DNA of 44,683 nt, taken from NCBI GenBank assembly GCA_002261195.1, contig MVBO01000123.1:1-44683 (forward strand). Direction: 5' to 3'. Position 1 is the first letter of the stretch, and each line of letters begins with the position of its first letter. Under the pieces are notes generated by a model. It worked only from the letters and a program-made list of their open reading frames with translations. It was not told where the DNA came from and did no database searches. A program made the position numbers and the translations under genes. Of the stretch, positions 11,987-22,583 are shown in pieces. The DNA is from Bifiguratus adelaidae. Its lineage: Eukaryota > Mucoromycota > Endogonomycetes > Endogonales.

Positions 11987-13434
11987 TTGAATTTTCAAAT
12001 TGCCAATATCATAATAAATAGTATACAGACAATGTACAACGAAATTGCGACATATGCACAAGACGAAGATATGGAGTTGACCGTAGAGAATACTTATGCC
12101 TCTGTTGATGTTGAGATGCTAAGCACTGAAGATTCGGAAGGGGAAAACGGGGGATTGTTTACATTCACAAACACCAAGGTCATAAATGAAGCATCGGAGC
12201 AACCTTTTGTACCCTTGAGGACGTTCATGGACATTGATCTAGCTGATACTAATGATAGAGGAATCCATAAAAGGACTCGCTCATTGGGTAAGAGTCCGTT
12301 GCAAGAAAGTGAACCCACAACTTTAAGAAATCCAAGGCAAGAGGATCTTACAGAAAATACACCGTGGACCAAGTGGAAAAACTATTTGATCTGGTGATAG
12401 AAGAAGGCAAGACAGCGAAAGAGGCTGCCTTGATCACTGGTATTAACATAAGAACTGCTCAACACTATGTAAAGAAGTATAATGACGACGAAGAACGGCG
12501 TCTTCCTTTCGGTCATAGAAAGACAAGAGTCAGAAATGCCGGTAAGCTGACAGCAGCCCAGTCACAATTTCTGATAGACTATATTGATAAGTACCCAACA
12601 TCTGTGCTTGCAGACATCAGGCAGAAACTGTGTGAGGCATTTGAAGGATTGTCTATATCAGTCTCGGCGTTACATAGGCACTTGATCGAGAAGTGCAAGG
12701 TTACGTTGAAAAAGCTCGAAAAATTACCTTCAGCAAGGAATACTGATCGAGTTATAAAGTTACGTAAGGAGAGGGTAGAAGAATGGGAAGAGACGCCAGA
12801 CCTTGATTTCACTAAGAACTGTGTTTTCATTGACGAAGCGGGGTTTAATTTGCATACACAAGGAAACTATGGTCGCTCTCTTAAAGGTACACCAGCCAAA
12901 GGCATTGTACCAACAAGAAAAGGTGTTACCGTCAGCATATTGGGTGCCATATCAGAAGCAGGAGTCATAGACATATCATTGAAAAAGCCATAGGCTATTG
13001 TAACGTCTAAGAAGAGGAAGGTGGATGGGAAGGTTGTGAATGTCGTAAACGGTCGAATTGGCACGCGTACAGAACACTATCTAACGTACTTGTCCAATGT
13101 GATGGATGTGCTGGATAAAAACAACATGAAGGGCCATTATCTGGTAATGGACAATGCCCCAATCCATACTCCAACTGCAATTCGAGATTTAGTTGAGGCT
13201 AGAGGTCATAAATGTCTATACTTACCACCTTATTTGCCTTTCTTAAATCCTATTGAAGAATTTTGGTCAAAAGTGAAGGCTGGTATAAGGAGAAACGCAC
13301 TAACTGCAGAAGATCGATTGAATGATCGTATCTGTGAATTAGTGAATAAAGTGACTAGAACAGACTGCCAGGCCTGGATTAGGCATGCAATATCCTTCTT
13401 TCCTAGATGCAAAAATGAGGAAAGAAATCTGTAA
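11987..13434 (+). mobile_element. Tc1/mariner-type (DD34E) transposon, copy 1
   Basis: The transposase has an acidic, probably disordered N-terminal region (about 11987-12340), then a helix-turn-helix DNA-binding part from 12364 (VEKLFDLVIEEGKTAKEAAL, TGINIRTAQHYVKKYN) and the DDE domain. Catalytic residues: D in VFIDEAGFNLHT (about 12830), D in YLVMDNAPIHTP (about 13150) and E in LPFLNPIEEFWSKVKAG (about 13250). Thirty-four residues separate the second D from the E, the Tc1 spacing. The C-terminus ends CKNEERNL at 13434. The N-terminal region and the HTH part are in different frames around 12340-12400. A TAG at 12991-12993 replaces the CAG (Gln) found at the same position in copy 2. The terminal inverted repeats were not identified. 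Not functional as it stands. Confidence 0.85.
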
Positions 13435-14039
13435 AATACGGTATAATAGTGAAATGTATTCCGAAAAGTTCAATCTTTCTTCTTTGTCGTGGCAGAAATT
13501 GGTTTCCTCCGGTAACTTAATTTCAGGCCGCTGAATCAGATAAAACCAACGCCACTCAACGCCCCACCTCATACAGACCTTGTCGTTGTTGTAGCCGACT
13601 TTCTTCGCGGAACCGTCTCTTGGAGAAGTAAAGAGGAGAGCCGCTGCACCACTACCTTTGACTTGACAGAAAATATTCCCAAGGCAGGTATCGCTTCTTT
13701 GGATGAGTAATAAGATGGAAAGAATACTAATAACCTTCAAGAAGAGCTGGGCTTCCTGGGACCTTCTCCGACTGAGAAAAAAATGCGTTTTTGGCAACCT
13801 ACTACCTTACACTTCATCGACCTAGAAGATATTCCCAAGCAACTCTAGCTCTCTTTCATTACTACCTGCAATGAAAGAAGACTTCTTAGCTGCCATTTCT
13901 GCTGTTGGCCGCTTCCTGGAGCAGTCTCAGGTGAGAAACAGACTGTCGCCATGACCCTCCCAACTTCAACAGGCCAGAAATATTACCAAGCAAGTATCCT
14001 TTCTTCCAGTGATTACCACTATGTCGAGAAGGCCAACGC
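13435..14039. other. no supported gene; spacer between Tc1-like and gypsy elements
   Basis: A 152-codon minus-strand frame overlaps the end of the Tc1-like transposase and has no family resemblance. A word close to TTGGGAATATYTTCT recurs three times here, which may reflect repeat-derived sequence. I could not define a terminal repeat of the neighbouring gypsy element. Confidence 0.3.
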
Positions 14040-17000
14040 AGTATTGAAACCATTCTAGTACTTAGCGTGGAATTCTTGAAGTGATTGCGGAGCATTTATC
14101 AAGTTTTCTGCAGGTTCCCAAGAGTTGTCTGCGGGATCAGGATATCCTTCCCATGCTACAAGATATTCCAGTTTTCCTCTACGAATGCGACTATCGAGAA
14201 TTTCTCGGACGTTCCAATGATCTTGGCCTTGAAATCTAAAGGATGGTGGTCTTGGTTGTTCTCTGCCAGGTATATCTGGTAGTGCTTGATCGGATGCAAG
14301 TGATAGAAGACTTACATGGAACACTGGATGTATATGCATCGAATGAGGAAGCTGAAGTTTGTAAGCATGTGACCCAATTTTTTGTATTATCTTGAACGGA
14401 CCATTCGCTTGTGATCAAGTTTTGCTGATGGCCTTGCGGACTTGATGTTTTTGGTCGAAATGTAGACTGTCTGGCCAACTTGGTAATCTGGCGTGGGTCG
14501 ATGGTGTTGGTTGTAGTAGGGTTTTTGCTGTCGTTGCGCCAGAGATAATTCGTCGCGAAGGTCTTGGTGCAATTCCTTTAGTGCATTGACCAATTCTATG
14601 GACGCAGGTGCGGACGCTTCGATATTAGCGGGACTAAAGGTGAACCGAGGATGGAAGCCGTAATTTGCCTCGAAGGGGGAATGATTAATGCTTGATTGAA
14701 TAGCGTCATTGTAGCTAAATTCAGCCAGAGGTAAGAGAGCTTCCAGTCATCCTGCTGGTAGTTAGTATATATTCTCAAGTATTGTTCAAGAATGGAATTA
14801 GTGCGCTCGGTTTGACCATCAGTCTGCGGGTGAAAAGCAGTTGACAAGTTTGACTTAACCTCGAGCATTTTCATCGACTCCTGCCAGAACTTCGAGGTGA
14901 ACACCGAGCCTCTATCCGAGATGGTATCCTGGGGCAGACCATGAATTCGAAATACATTCCGTATAAAGAGTTTTGCCAATTGTGTAGATGTAATGGTATC
15001 TCTGCAGGGAACAAAGTGCGCCATTTTTGTTAGTCGATCCACAACCACCCAGATACTATTGAAGCCCGATGATTCCGGTAATCCTACAATAAAGTCCATG
15101 CTGATAGACTCCCACGGCTGTCCAGGAATCTCTAGTGGCCGAAGATAGCCAGCTGGCTCTTGTCTTGATGACTTGGCACGGATACAAGTTGGGCAATTTG
15201 CTATATACCTGTTTACAAACTTACGCATCCCAGGCCAGTAGTAGTTTCTTGTCAATAATTCACATGTCTTGGCTCGACCAAAATGCCCAGCTGTAATTGA
15301 ATCGTGATGTGTCCTTAGTAGCTCTAATTTTAACTCTGTGTTGTTTGGAATGTATACTAGCTGGTCCTTCAGAAGTAATCCTGATTCTTGATCAATCCTG
15401 TATGCGGTCAGCCCTCTTCTTACGTGGGTTGGGATGTCCGATGGATCGCTCAAAAGTGATATTAGTTTTGCTGCGCTTTCGACTTCTGTTGTTAGTAGCT
15501 TGATGCGGTCGCGAAGGACTTGGTCTGTTCCGGTGGTGAACGAGTCTGTGGCAACAAGGACGAGCTGTCCTGGGCGGAACAATTGCTGTACTGGTTGCTT
15601 ACCCCCCTCCTCAAACCCCAAGTCCGAGCGGCGGGAAAGTGCGTCGGCTTTCGTGTTCTTCGTGCCTGGGCGATACTTGATAACAAAGTCAAAGTCGGAA
15701 AGCTGTAGCGCCCATCTAGCTTGTTGCCGGTTCAGATGTTTCGTTGTCATGAAATATTCCAAATTGCGGTGGTCTGTGAGGACTAGTGTTTGGTGAGCCG
15801 ATCCTTGGAGATAATGGCGCCAGGTCTTGAAGCAATCATAGATGGCTAGCATTTCCTTATCGTATATTTCATAGTTCACTTCCGCTGGAATCAATTTTCG
15901 ACTGAAGTACGCAATTGGGTGTAGCAAGTTGCCGTCAGAGTATTGACTTAAGACACCTGCAATAGCAAAATCAGAGGCGTCAGTCTCGATAATACAGGCT
16001 TTGTTAGGTTCAAAGATACGCAGAATGGGGGCCGAACAGAAGGATGACTTGAGCTGTTCAAAAGCAGATTGAGTCATAGCGTCCCATTGGAAGGTAATGT
16101 TCTTGAGGAGGAGTTTAGTCAAAGGAAGTGCTAATTTCGAGTAGGAGTGAATAAACCGACGATAGAAGTTTGCAAAGCCCAAGATGACTTGGATATCATG
16201 AGCAGAGGTTGGTGACGGCCAGCTGGTGATGGCAGATACCTTCGCCGGATCCATTGATAAGCCTGAGGTGCCGGTACGGAAACCGAGGAACTCGACATCG
16301 GTTGAGTTGAATTCACATTTCTCGGCTTTTACAAACAAACCCGAATCCCGAAGTTTAGCAAGGACTTGTTTAACATGTGCTGTGTGTTCTTCCTCTGTTG
16401 CGCTGAAAATTAGTATATCATCCAAATAGACTATGACGAAGATATCAAGATATTCTCGGAGAACGTCATTGATGAGGGCTTGGAAAGAGGCCGGTGCGTT
16501 TGTCAATCAAATGGCATGACCAAGTACTCGAAATGCCCATATCGGGTACGGAAGGCTGTTTTCCATTCCTCTCCTGGTACGATCCGTATTCGGTTGTATG
16601 CATTGCGTATATCTAACTTGGTGTAAATCTTGGCACTGGAAAGCCTGTAGATGAGTTCGTTGATTAGTGGTAACGGATACCTATTTTTTACCGTGATTTG
16701 GTTGAGGCCGCGATAGTCAACACAAAGTCTAAGTGAACCATCTTTCTTCACGAATAAGATAGGCGCGCCAGCAGGACTTGTGGATCTTCGGATAAAGCCT
16801 TTGTCCAGATTTTCCCTCAAATAATCTGATAATGCTTGGAGTTCGGTTTGTGATAGCGCATATATGGGACCGAAAGGTGGTTCCTTGCCTTCGATGAGAA
16901 GAATACTATGGTCCGATGGTCTATGAGGTGGAAGAGTGTTAGCTTCTTGTTCACTAAAAACGTCGAGATATTCATGGTAGTTTTCCGGTATAGGTTCTAT

Positions 17001-18190
17001 TATAGGTGTCTTCGAGGAATCTTTGACTATGTTGGTGGCCTCCAGACTCAGCAAAACTTTTGTGGGCTGGACGAAATATCCTTCTCCGTCCTTGAGATTG
17101 CGTAAAATGGTTGCAATGTTGACCATCTTGATGTTTATTGTAGCTGGCTTGGAGTTAGTTGAAGGTTCGATGTTTGCAGAGACGGATACAGGTGGATAAG
17201 TTGGGTGCTCTGGGAGAGCGTTCACGGAAGGTCCTCGCCTTAGACAATTAGCACTACAATAATCGGAAGAAAAAGTAAGTTTGTGCTTAGACCAAACAAT
17301 TTCTGGATCGTGTCCTTTTAACCAAGGAATGCCAAGTATCAGTGGGTAATGTCCAAGGGTGGTTACATCCAATATGTTATTTTCTGAGCGTTGGCCAATG
17401 TCTAGCGCGAGGATGGTTTCATGAGTGACCAATCCTGAAGCGACGGGACGGCCATCGACTGCTTGTAGTGTAATTGGTTCGGACTTGAGAGATATGGGTA
17501 TTCCGTGGGCCTTGGCGAACGTTATGTCAATAAATGAGGACATTGCACCGGAATCCAAGAGTGCATAGGTGCAAATTTTTTGTTGACCAGAAATGACATG
17601 GACGTCTAAGATGATATGCTCAGCAGGATGAAAGTCAGTGGGTGGATCATGGTTGTTAAGAACAGGATTTTTATCACTTAATGAATTTTTTTATAGGGGA
17701 TTTTGATTGAATCGAGCCCAAAACGAGCCCCTTTATTGGTTTTGGGCAGGTAAGTTTTCCGACACTACAGCACTAGGTTCCAGTGTTGTAACAGCGGCAG
17801 TAGTATTGCGATGAAACTTTAAAGGACAAACAGCAGCGCGATGACCCGGTTGTCCACAGTACAAGCAAAGATTGTTGATGCGACGGCGGTCCTTTTCCTC
17901 TTGTGATAAAGGAGTGAACTTACTACGACTGGCGTCCAAATCCATTGGTCTAACATCGCTGTCGTTATCACGGTCTTCGTTCTTGATGTTCTGCGATCCC
18001 CCTGAAATATTGCCATGGAAGCGAGCTTGCGAAGGGAAGGGTCTGGACTTGTTCCTAGGAGCTTTCTCTGCTTCACGTTCACGGATCCTATTGTCCAACT
18101 GTATCACCTTTTGTACGTAAGTGTTGAGGTCTTCAGGCATATCGCGAGTGGCTATTTCATCTTTCAGTTGTTGGCAATTTGGGACAATAC
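14040..18190 (-). mobile_element. fossil Ty3/gypsy LTR retrotransposon (chromovirus), incomplete
   Basis: Parts in 5' to 3' order on the minus strand: Gag C-terminal part with a CCHC zinc knuckle (about 18190-17733), aspartic protease with a DSGA motif (about 17560), reverse transcriptase with the YLDD box (about 17000-16400), RNase H (about 16050-15700), integrase with HHCC finger and D, D, E catalytic positions (about 15300-14800), and a C-terminal chromodomain (about 14300-14060) of the kind that directs chromoviruses to heterochromatin. The domain order PR-RT-RH-IN-CHD places it in the chromovirus branch of Ty3/gypsy. It is incomplete and broken in a few places, and no pair of long terminal repeats could be recognised. 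The long uninterrupted reverse transcriptase to integrase stretch suggests moderate rather than very great age. It lies between the Tc1-like copy and the Fanzor relic. Confidence 0.9.
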
Positions 18191-18652
18191 AGTTGTATTC
18201 CGTTTGGTTTGTTTATTATGTTGTTTTGTTTATTTTAACATTTGTTGTTTGATAGATTTAAAGCTTTTATTAACAATGGTTCGCATTTGTCGCTGCCATT
18301 TTAAATTAGTACATATCATCTGTCACTGACAACTAATATGACTATGTACAGGTCTACCTCGGATCGGTTACCAGTTATCAGTACATGAGAAAGATTGGAT
18401 ACCCCAGCCATTGTCATATGCGCAGTTGTCGCCTCCATTTGATGCGAAGAAGCTCGCTCCTTTGCATTGGCTGAGATTATACTTTTGCGTCCTGCCCTGT
18501 GACAATTTTGCGTTCATGAGAAAGTATTTCTCACCATTGTTAAACAGTGGAATTCTTCAGCGGACGCAATCATGCCAAGAGCATGACGCAGAAGCATTCC
18601 CAGCCATGCGAACAGAGCAACTAATCAGTAAATTCATTTAAAGAAAAAAGTA
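18191..18652 (+). other. unassigned sequence between gypsy fossil and Fanzor relic
   Basis: A plus-strand frame (about 18350-18641) reads smoothly with a composition like a real protein fragment (IGYQLSVHEKDWIPQPLSYA, then PFDAKKLAPLHWLRLYFC), and is preceded by an AT-rich tract. I recognise no family. It may be cargo or a partner gene of the Fanzor-bearing element, or a host fragment cut by the gypsy insertion. Confidence 0.25.
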
Positions 18653-20756
18653 TCAATCGATGTGAGTACTTACCCCGAAGGTATCAAGGTGTAAACTAGC
18701 GATAACCAGTTCGGAGTTCGAGCTTTGTTCGGCACCTTCAGCATTTCCGGCTTTCCTCTTTTGGGCTTGAGGGCGACGGCAAAAACGCTGTGGGACTCTG
18801 CCTGTAGACCGTAGGCTGTCAAGGATATGTCTGAAATTCGGACATGCCACTAGGTCTCTGTTCCAGAGTCGATATCGAAAGCCAATGGCAGCCATAGACT
18901 CTGAACACTTTTGATTTGTACATTTGTGTATTAAGAATATACGTATGTAAGTAGCTTGGAAAGTGAAATCCGATAACCCATAAATTATACCGTAAGAGTC
19001 CATGGCAAGTAACATTGGGCATTTTTGAACGACGATACGGCCTTGGGTTGGGGATACGCTTGAACTTTTCAAGGCTCGGGTTGTTGCAAGAGGGACAGTG
19101 TTTGGACGCTCCAAACTCATCCAACAAGTAAACTGAAAATCGATGCTTCTTCAGCATCCGTCGCATACCCACACCTCTTATTAATTCGCGAAATTTGTTC
19201 ATTAGCGCGGACCATTTCCCATTAGCAAAACGGAATAGTCACCAAAAATTTGCTTGAGATTTTTGACTAGCCGTGCATCCGCTTGTTGTTGCTTGATGTA
19301 GGATGACAGCCTCAGTTTTCGGAATATCCGCTGCTGGTAGTGAGGCGAAAGAATATGTCCTTGTTCCTCACTTGACAGAATGTAATGGCTATGATCTTCC
19401 AGGCTGACTGTGCGACGTGAAGGCCCTTCAGACAGATTTTTTTCAGCATTCGAAACTTGTTGATTCTGGTCTTTCAACCTTTGCCGGATCTTCTGGTACT
19501 TCTTTTTCTTGAGCTCATTTTTTTTCGTGTGGAAGTGTACCTGTAGATAGATGGATTTTCTACCGTGGACGACTCATGCATGCAAAACAGCAGATCTTCC
19601 AGGATCAATCAACACATAGGGTTTTGAAGGTCCTCTAGTTCTGTCCTGGAGGCATCGTGGATGTATTTCATGTCAGCCTCACAGACTTGTCGGTCGCCAC
19701 GTCCAGAATTACTTTTAGTCGTGTCTTGATTTTGTTTAACGATGGACACGCGGACGCCATCTGTTTGTAGCATACCCCCGAACTTGAGGGCTCCTCCTCT
19801 CTGTGCTTTGAGAGCATCGCACTCTAGGTTTATAACTTCGCCCCATATATTCATATGGTTGATTTTGAGTTTGTTGTTCTGGGGGGGCTTAAGAATGTTT
19901 TGCCAAAGTATTCTGGTATCAATCTGCACGTAGCAAGGCACCCATGACCGTCGAAGTGGGAAGAAATTGAACGATCTGATTTTCATTTTTTCACATAGTA
20001 CTGCCATTCGATAAAATGCAAGGAAATCGCTGCTTGTGTTTGCTTTTGCGTCATAATATAAGGAGTCTTTCTGGAACTTGTAGCTATCTGGATAGCTAGA
20101 CAATACTGGCTTCAAGATCTCGAATGCATTGTAGAACTCCGACACAATCTTCGTTTCCTTGATTGGCCTTTCAGCAATCGCCTCTTTAAATTGTCTGGCT
20201 GGCTTGAATACTTGGGCTTCCAGCTCTTTCGCTATACTAAACTTTCATCACTCTTGCCTTCTTTTTATAATAGATCCCTTAGATTCTCTTTCTTGGTCTT
20301 TACGTCTAAGAGATTGTTGACAATTCTCCGCAAATGCTGTCCAAATCGAAGGTTTAAATTTACGGTGTATGCAGTCATTATTCGCGTGCATTCATAAATT
20401 GCCACTTGTTGCGGGTTTGGGAAAGATTCTAGAACAAATTTGCTTTTGTTCAAATAGTCGGCGTGGTGCTTAACTATCAGCTCTCGATGAGCAAGTGTTC
20501 GCCCGTGAGATTTTTTCCCTCCATGGTTTGTGATCCTTTTCACCAACGACAGAAAGAATTCGCGGTTCACTCATTGCTTAAGATCGAATGCGTCGTCCCT
20601 CGTGAGTTCCGAGACAAATATATATTTTATAAAGGAATATGTATGAGTTGTGATTCGGTTGACTTTTAGTATGAAGTCTTGAAGGACTAGAAGATACTGC
20701 TTGTTCCAGGCGACACGAACATGGTACTTTTTGCGTACACAATGCCAAAGTATCAA
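18653..20756 (-). pseudogene. Fanzor (eukaryotic TnpB-like RNA-guided nuclease) relic
   Basis: Fanzors are RuvC-fold nucleases, homologous to bacterial TnpB, guided by an RNA from their own element. Blocks from N to C on the minus strand: a leader (20756-20265); FNFFPLRRSWVPCYVQIDT (about 19970-19910), a family hallmark; LKFGGMLQTDGVRVSIV (about 19790-19740); the RuvC-I region VLIDPGR with RDLLFCMHES (about 19620-19560); RYTSTRKK and KKYQKIRQRLKDQ (about 19540-19470); FRKLRLSSYIKQQQADARLV (about 19325-19265); VYLLDEFGASKHCPSC, NPRPYRR and TCHGLLR, the first half of the zinc ribbon (about 19135-19000); CTNQKC and LWNRDLVACPNFRHILDSLR, the ribbon's second half plus the RuvC-III aspartate (about 18920-18800). 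Several stops and frame changes interrupt it (for example a TGA between the first two blocks), so no full protein is made. Identification rests on motif order and is strong; which transposon carried it is unknown. Confidence 0.8.
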
Positions 20757-20917
20757 ATGGCGCGAACTTATTTTTTGTTAACGCAAAGTCGTCATTTATT
20801 TAACGCAAAAGGGTAACTCATCGTCGTGAGCGTGCTCGTAGGAGTACTGGTTCAGCACCTGGGGTGGGTCTGAAAAGCCCTAAGTCCCACCTTACGCCTC
20901 GGCGCTTGGGGCGTTGG

Positions 20918-21505
20918 TCAATAAGACCATGGCTGGGGCAAAAACCTCCCGACTCGCTGGCGATACGCTGCGTAATCGTCGGCAAGCGGGCTGTTTTTAA
21001 ACTTCATCTCTTCGCCGATGGCAGCGCGAGTATAAATATAGAGGAAAAAACAGAAGACAAGCGTAGGAAGATAGCTGTGGCTCGCACATGCCGCAGCTAA
21101 AAAAGTCTGCAAGTAGGAACTGTAGAAGGGATGTCGAATGAAACGGTAGGGGCCATGGGTCAGCAGCCGGGCCGGAACATCCGGCGAGTAGATGGCCGTA
21201 AGCGGTCTGGCTTTGCAGACCCAAACGGCCCAGAAAAATAGCATGCTCGAGGTCGCGAGCAATGCCAGGGCAATCGCAACTCGATAACGATCGGTCGCGG
21301 GGGCCAAGACAAGAGCCGCGATGTCGATTAAGTTGGCGGCAAGAAAAGCGAACTTGAAAAAGCGGTTGTCTCGCTTGATGACCGACATTCTAAACAGGAA
21401 GCGAGCTGCAAAGATGAACGCAGAAAAATTGGCCACTGCGAGAAGTAGGGCCAGCTGTGCAGGTATCGGTTGCTGAAAAATTTGCGGCATGACGTTTGTC
21501 TTCAT
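20918..21505 (-). CDS. integral membrane methyltransferase-like protein (ICMT/PEMT-like), possible bacterial origin
   Basis: The protein is 195 aa from the ATG at 21505; a GTG extension to 21595 is open but unnecessary. It has four to five hydrophobic segments (LALLLAVANFSAFIFAA, FAFLAANLIDIAALVLA, VAIALALLATSSMLFFWAVW, FLAAACASH...VFCFFLYIY). The signature GPYRFIRHPFYSSYLQTF sits about residue 125, followed by IGEEMKFKNSPLADDYAAYR and RVGRFLP. This GPYR.(V/I)RHP.Y...EE arrangement is shared by isoprenylcysteine carboxyl methyltransferases and their prokaryotic relatives, where the RHP region binds S-adenosylmethionine near the membrane. The substrate is unknown. The gene has no intron, and its overall shape, including SPLA..Y..Y...GRF.P, looks to me more bacterial than like fungal Ste14. 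Transfer is inference. It lies alone between the Fanzor relic and a divergently transcribed stress-protein gene. Confidence 0.65.
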   Translation of the reverse strand: MKTNVMPQIFQQPIPAQLALLLAVANFSAFIFAARFLFRMSVIKRDNRFFKFAFLAANLIDIAALVLAPATDRYRVAIALALLATSSMLFFWAVWVCKARPLTAIYSPDVPARLLTHGPYRFIRHPFYSSYLQTFLAAACASHSYLPTLVFCFFLYIYTRAAIGEEMKFKNSPLADDYAAYRQRVGRFLPQPWSY

Positions 21506-21789
21506 TAAACCTATGGTGCAGGGCAAGGCGTAAGGCAAAAAAAGAGCCAACGCTACCTCGGCTGACGCAAAGGAGCATTCAAAAAACAGTACCACAAATA
21601 GCAGTCACTCATCCCAAACGAATCCAATTTTGAGTGGACAGTACTAGCATGAAATTCCTCGGGCGCGTTTGGATTCAGGAGCGAGTTCGGCTTCCATCCC
21701 TGTTTTCTCTCGCTTTCTGACACTTTGCACGACTTTTTCTGTTTGGTGCAAGACAAACTTTTGAGTGTTTAGTGTGATTATAGGCCGCC

Positions 21790-22459
21790 ATGGATGCATT
21801 GGAGGCACAACCATCTCCTCTCAATGTCTCACCACTCTTGTCACCGGCAGACAGTCGCTCTACACCTCGAACCATCATGATCGCCTACGATCATTCTAAA
21901 GCAAGCGAGCACGCTCTACGCTGGGCCCTCGAACATCAAATCTTTCATGCAAGTGACGATATCATTGTGGCCTATGCCATAGGCGAAGGCAGCTCAACCA
22001 CGAACATGGACGCCACCGCGGCCATGTCTGCTTTTGATCCATTAGCATTGGCCGCGGTGGCTAACGGAGCAGAATGGTTTTTGGAGGATTATTCCAAGAA
22101 TGGAAGATTTGACGACGAATGCGAGCGCAGTGTTGGATCGCGTTGTGTCGAAATTGAAATCCAAGGAAGTGAGTGGTCGTCGCCGGTGACTCGATGTGTT
22201 GATGTTAAATTGTACAGTTTCATGCGCGAAAACTCTTGTTGTCGGGTGAAACAAAGGAGGCCCTTGTCAAAGCAACAAAGGAACATCACGTGGACATGCT
22301 CATTATAGGTAGTCGCGGTTTGGGATTTCTCAAGAGGTAAGTGGGTGTTTTTCATTTCATCGCTAACAAATGCAATAAAGACAGCTCATGGGCTCCACAA
22401 GCGATCATTGTGTCAATCATTGCAATTGTTCCGTGCTAGTGATAAGGCCAAAAGCTTAA
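21790..22459 (+). CDS. universal stress protein A (UspA) domain protein, suspected frameshift
   Basis: This is a cytosolic nucleotide-binding stress protein of the adenine-nucleotide alpha-hydrolase fold. From the ATG at 21790 a short Ser/Pro leader precedes TIMIAYDHSKASEHALRWAL, the first strand and helix (about residue 29). The C-terminal part has KEHHVDMLIIGSRGLGFLKR, the ATP-binding G-S-R-G-L-G loop, and ends CSVLVIRPKA at 22459. Introns: 22169-22217 (gtgagt..acag) and 22337-22380 (gtaagt..aaag), both in phase. Within exon 1, the frame at AFDPLALAA and the one continuing into SAVLDRVVSKLKSKE (about 22120-22168) differ by one base, with the change around 22050-22080. No intron fits, so either the gene is freshly broken or the sequence has an indel error. 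Confidence 0.75.
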
Positions 22460-22583
22460 TGTGTACATTATGTATATGAATAGTTTACATGTAGGTGCCA
22501 ACCAAAAACCTTAGCTGGTAGCTTTGCCTCACGTCATCCTTGAATTGCTCCTACATCATTAGGCGTAATGACCGTGTCAGTGC

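Noticed and set aside
12364-13434. Repeat-induced point mutation as the main cause of decay of Tc1-like copy 1
   Set aside because: The CAG-to-TAG change fits, but the many other differences between copy 1 and copy 2 are of mixed types, not mainly C-to-T or G-to-A. By eye this is ordinary divergence.
13339-13797. 152-codon minus-strand frame
   Set aside because: It overlaps the 3' end of the Tc1-like transposase on the opposite strand and has no domain-like features.
13435-14040. A long terminal repeat of the gypsy element
   Set aside because: No matching sequence could be found at the other end of the element and no convincing TG...CA boundaries were seen.
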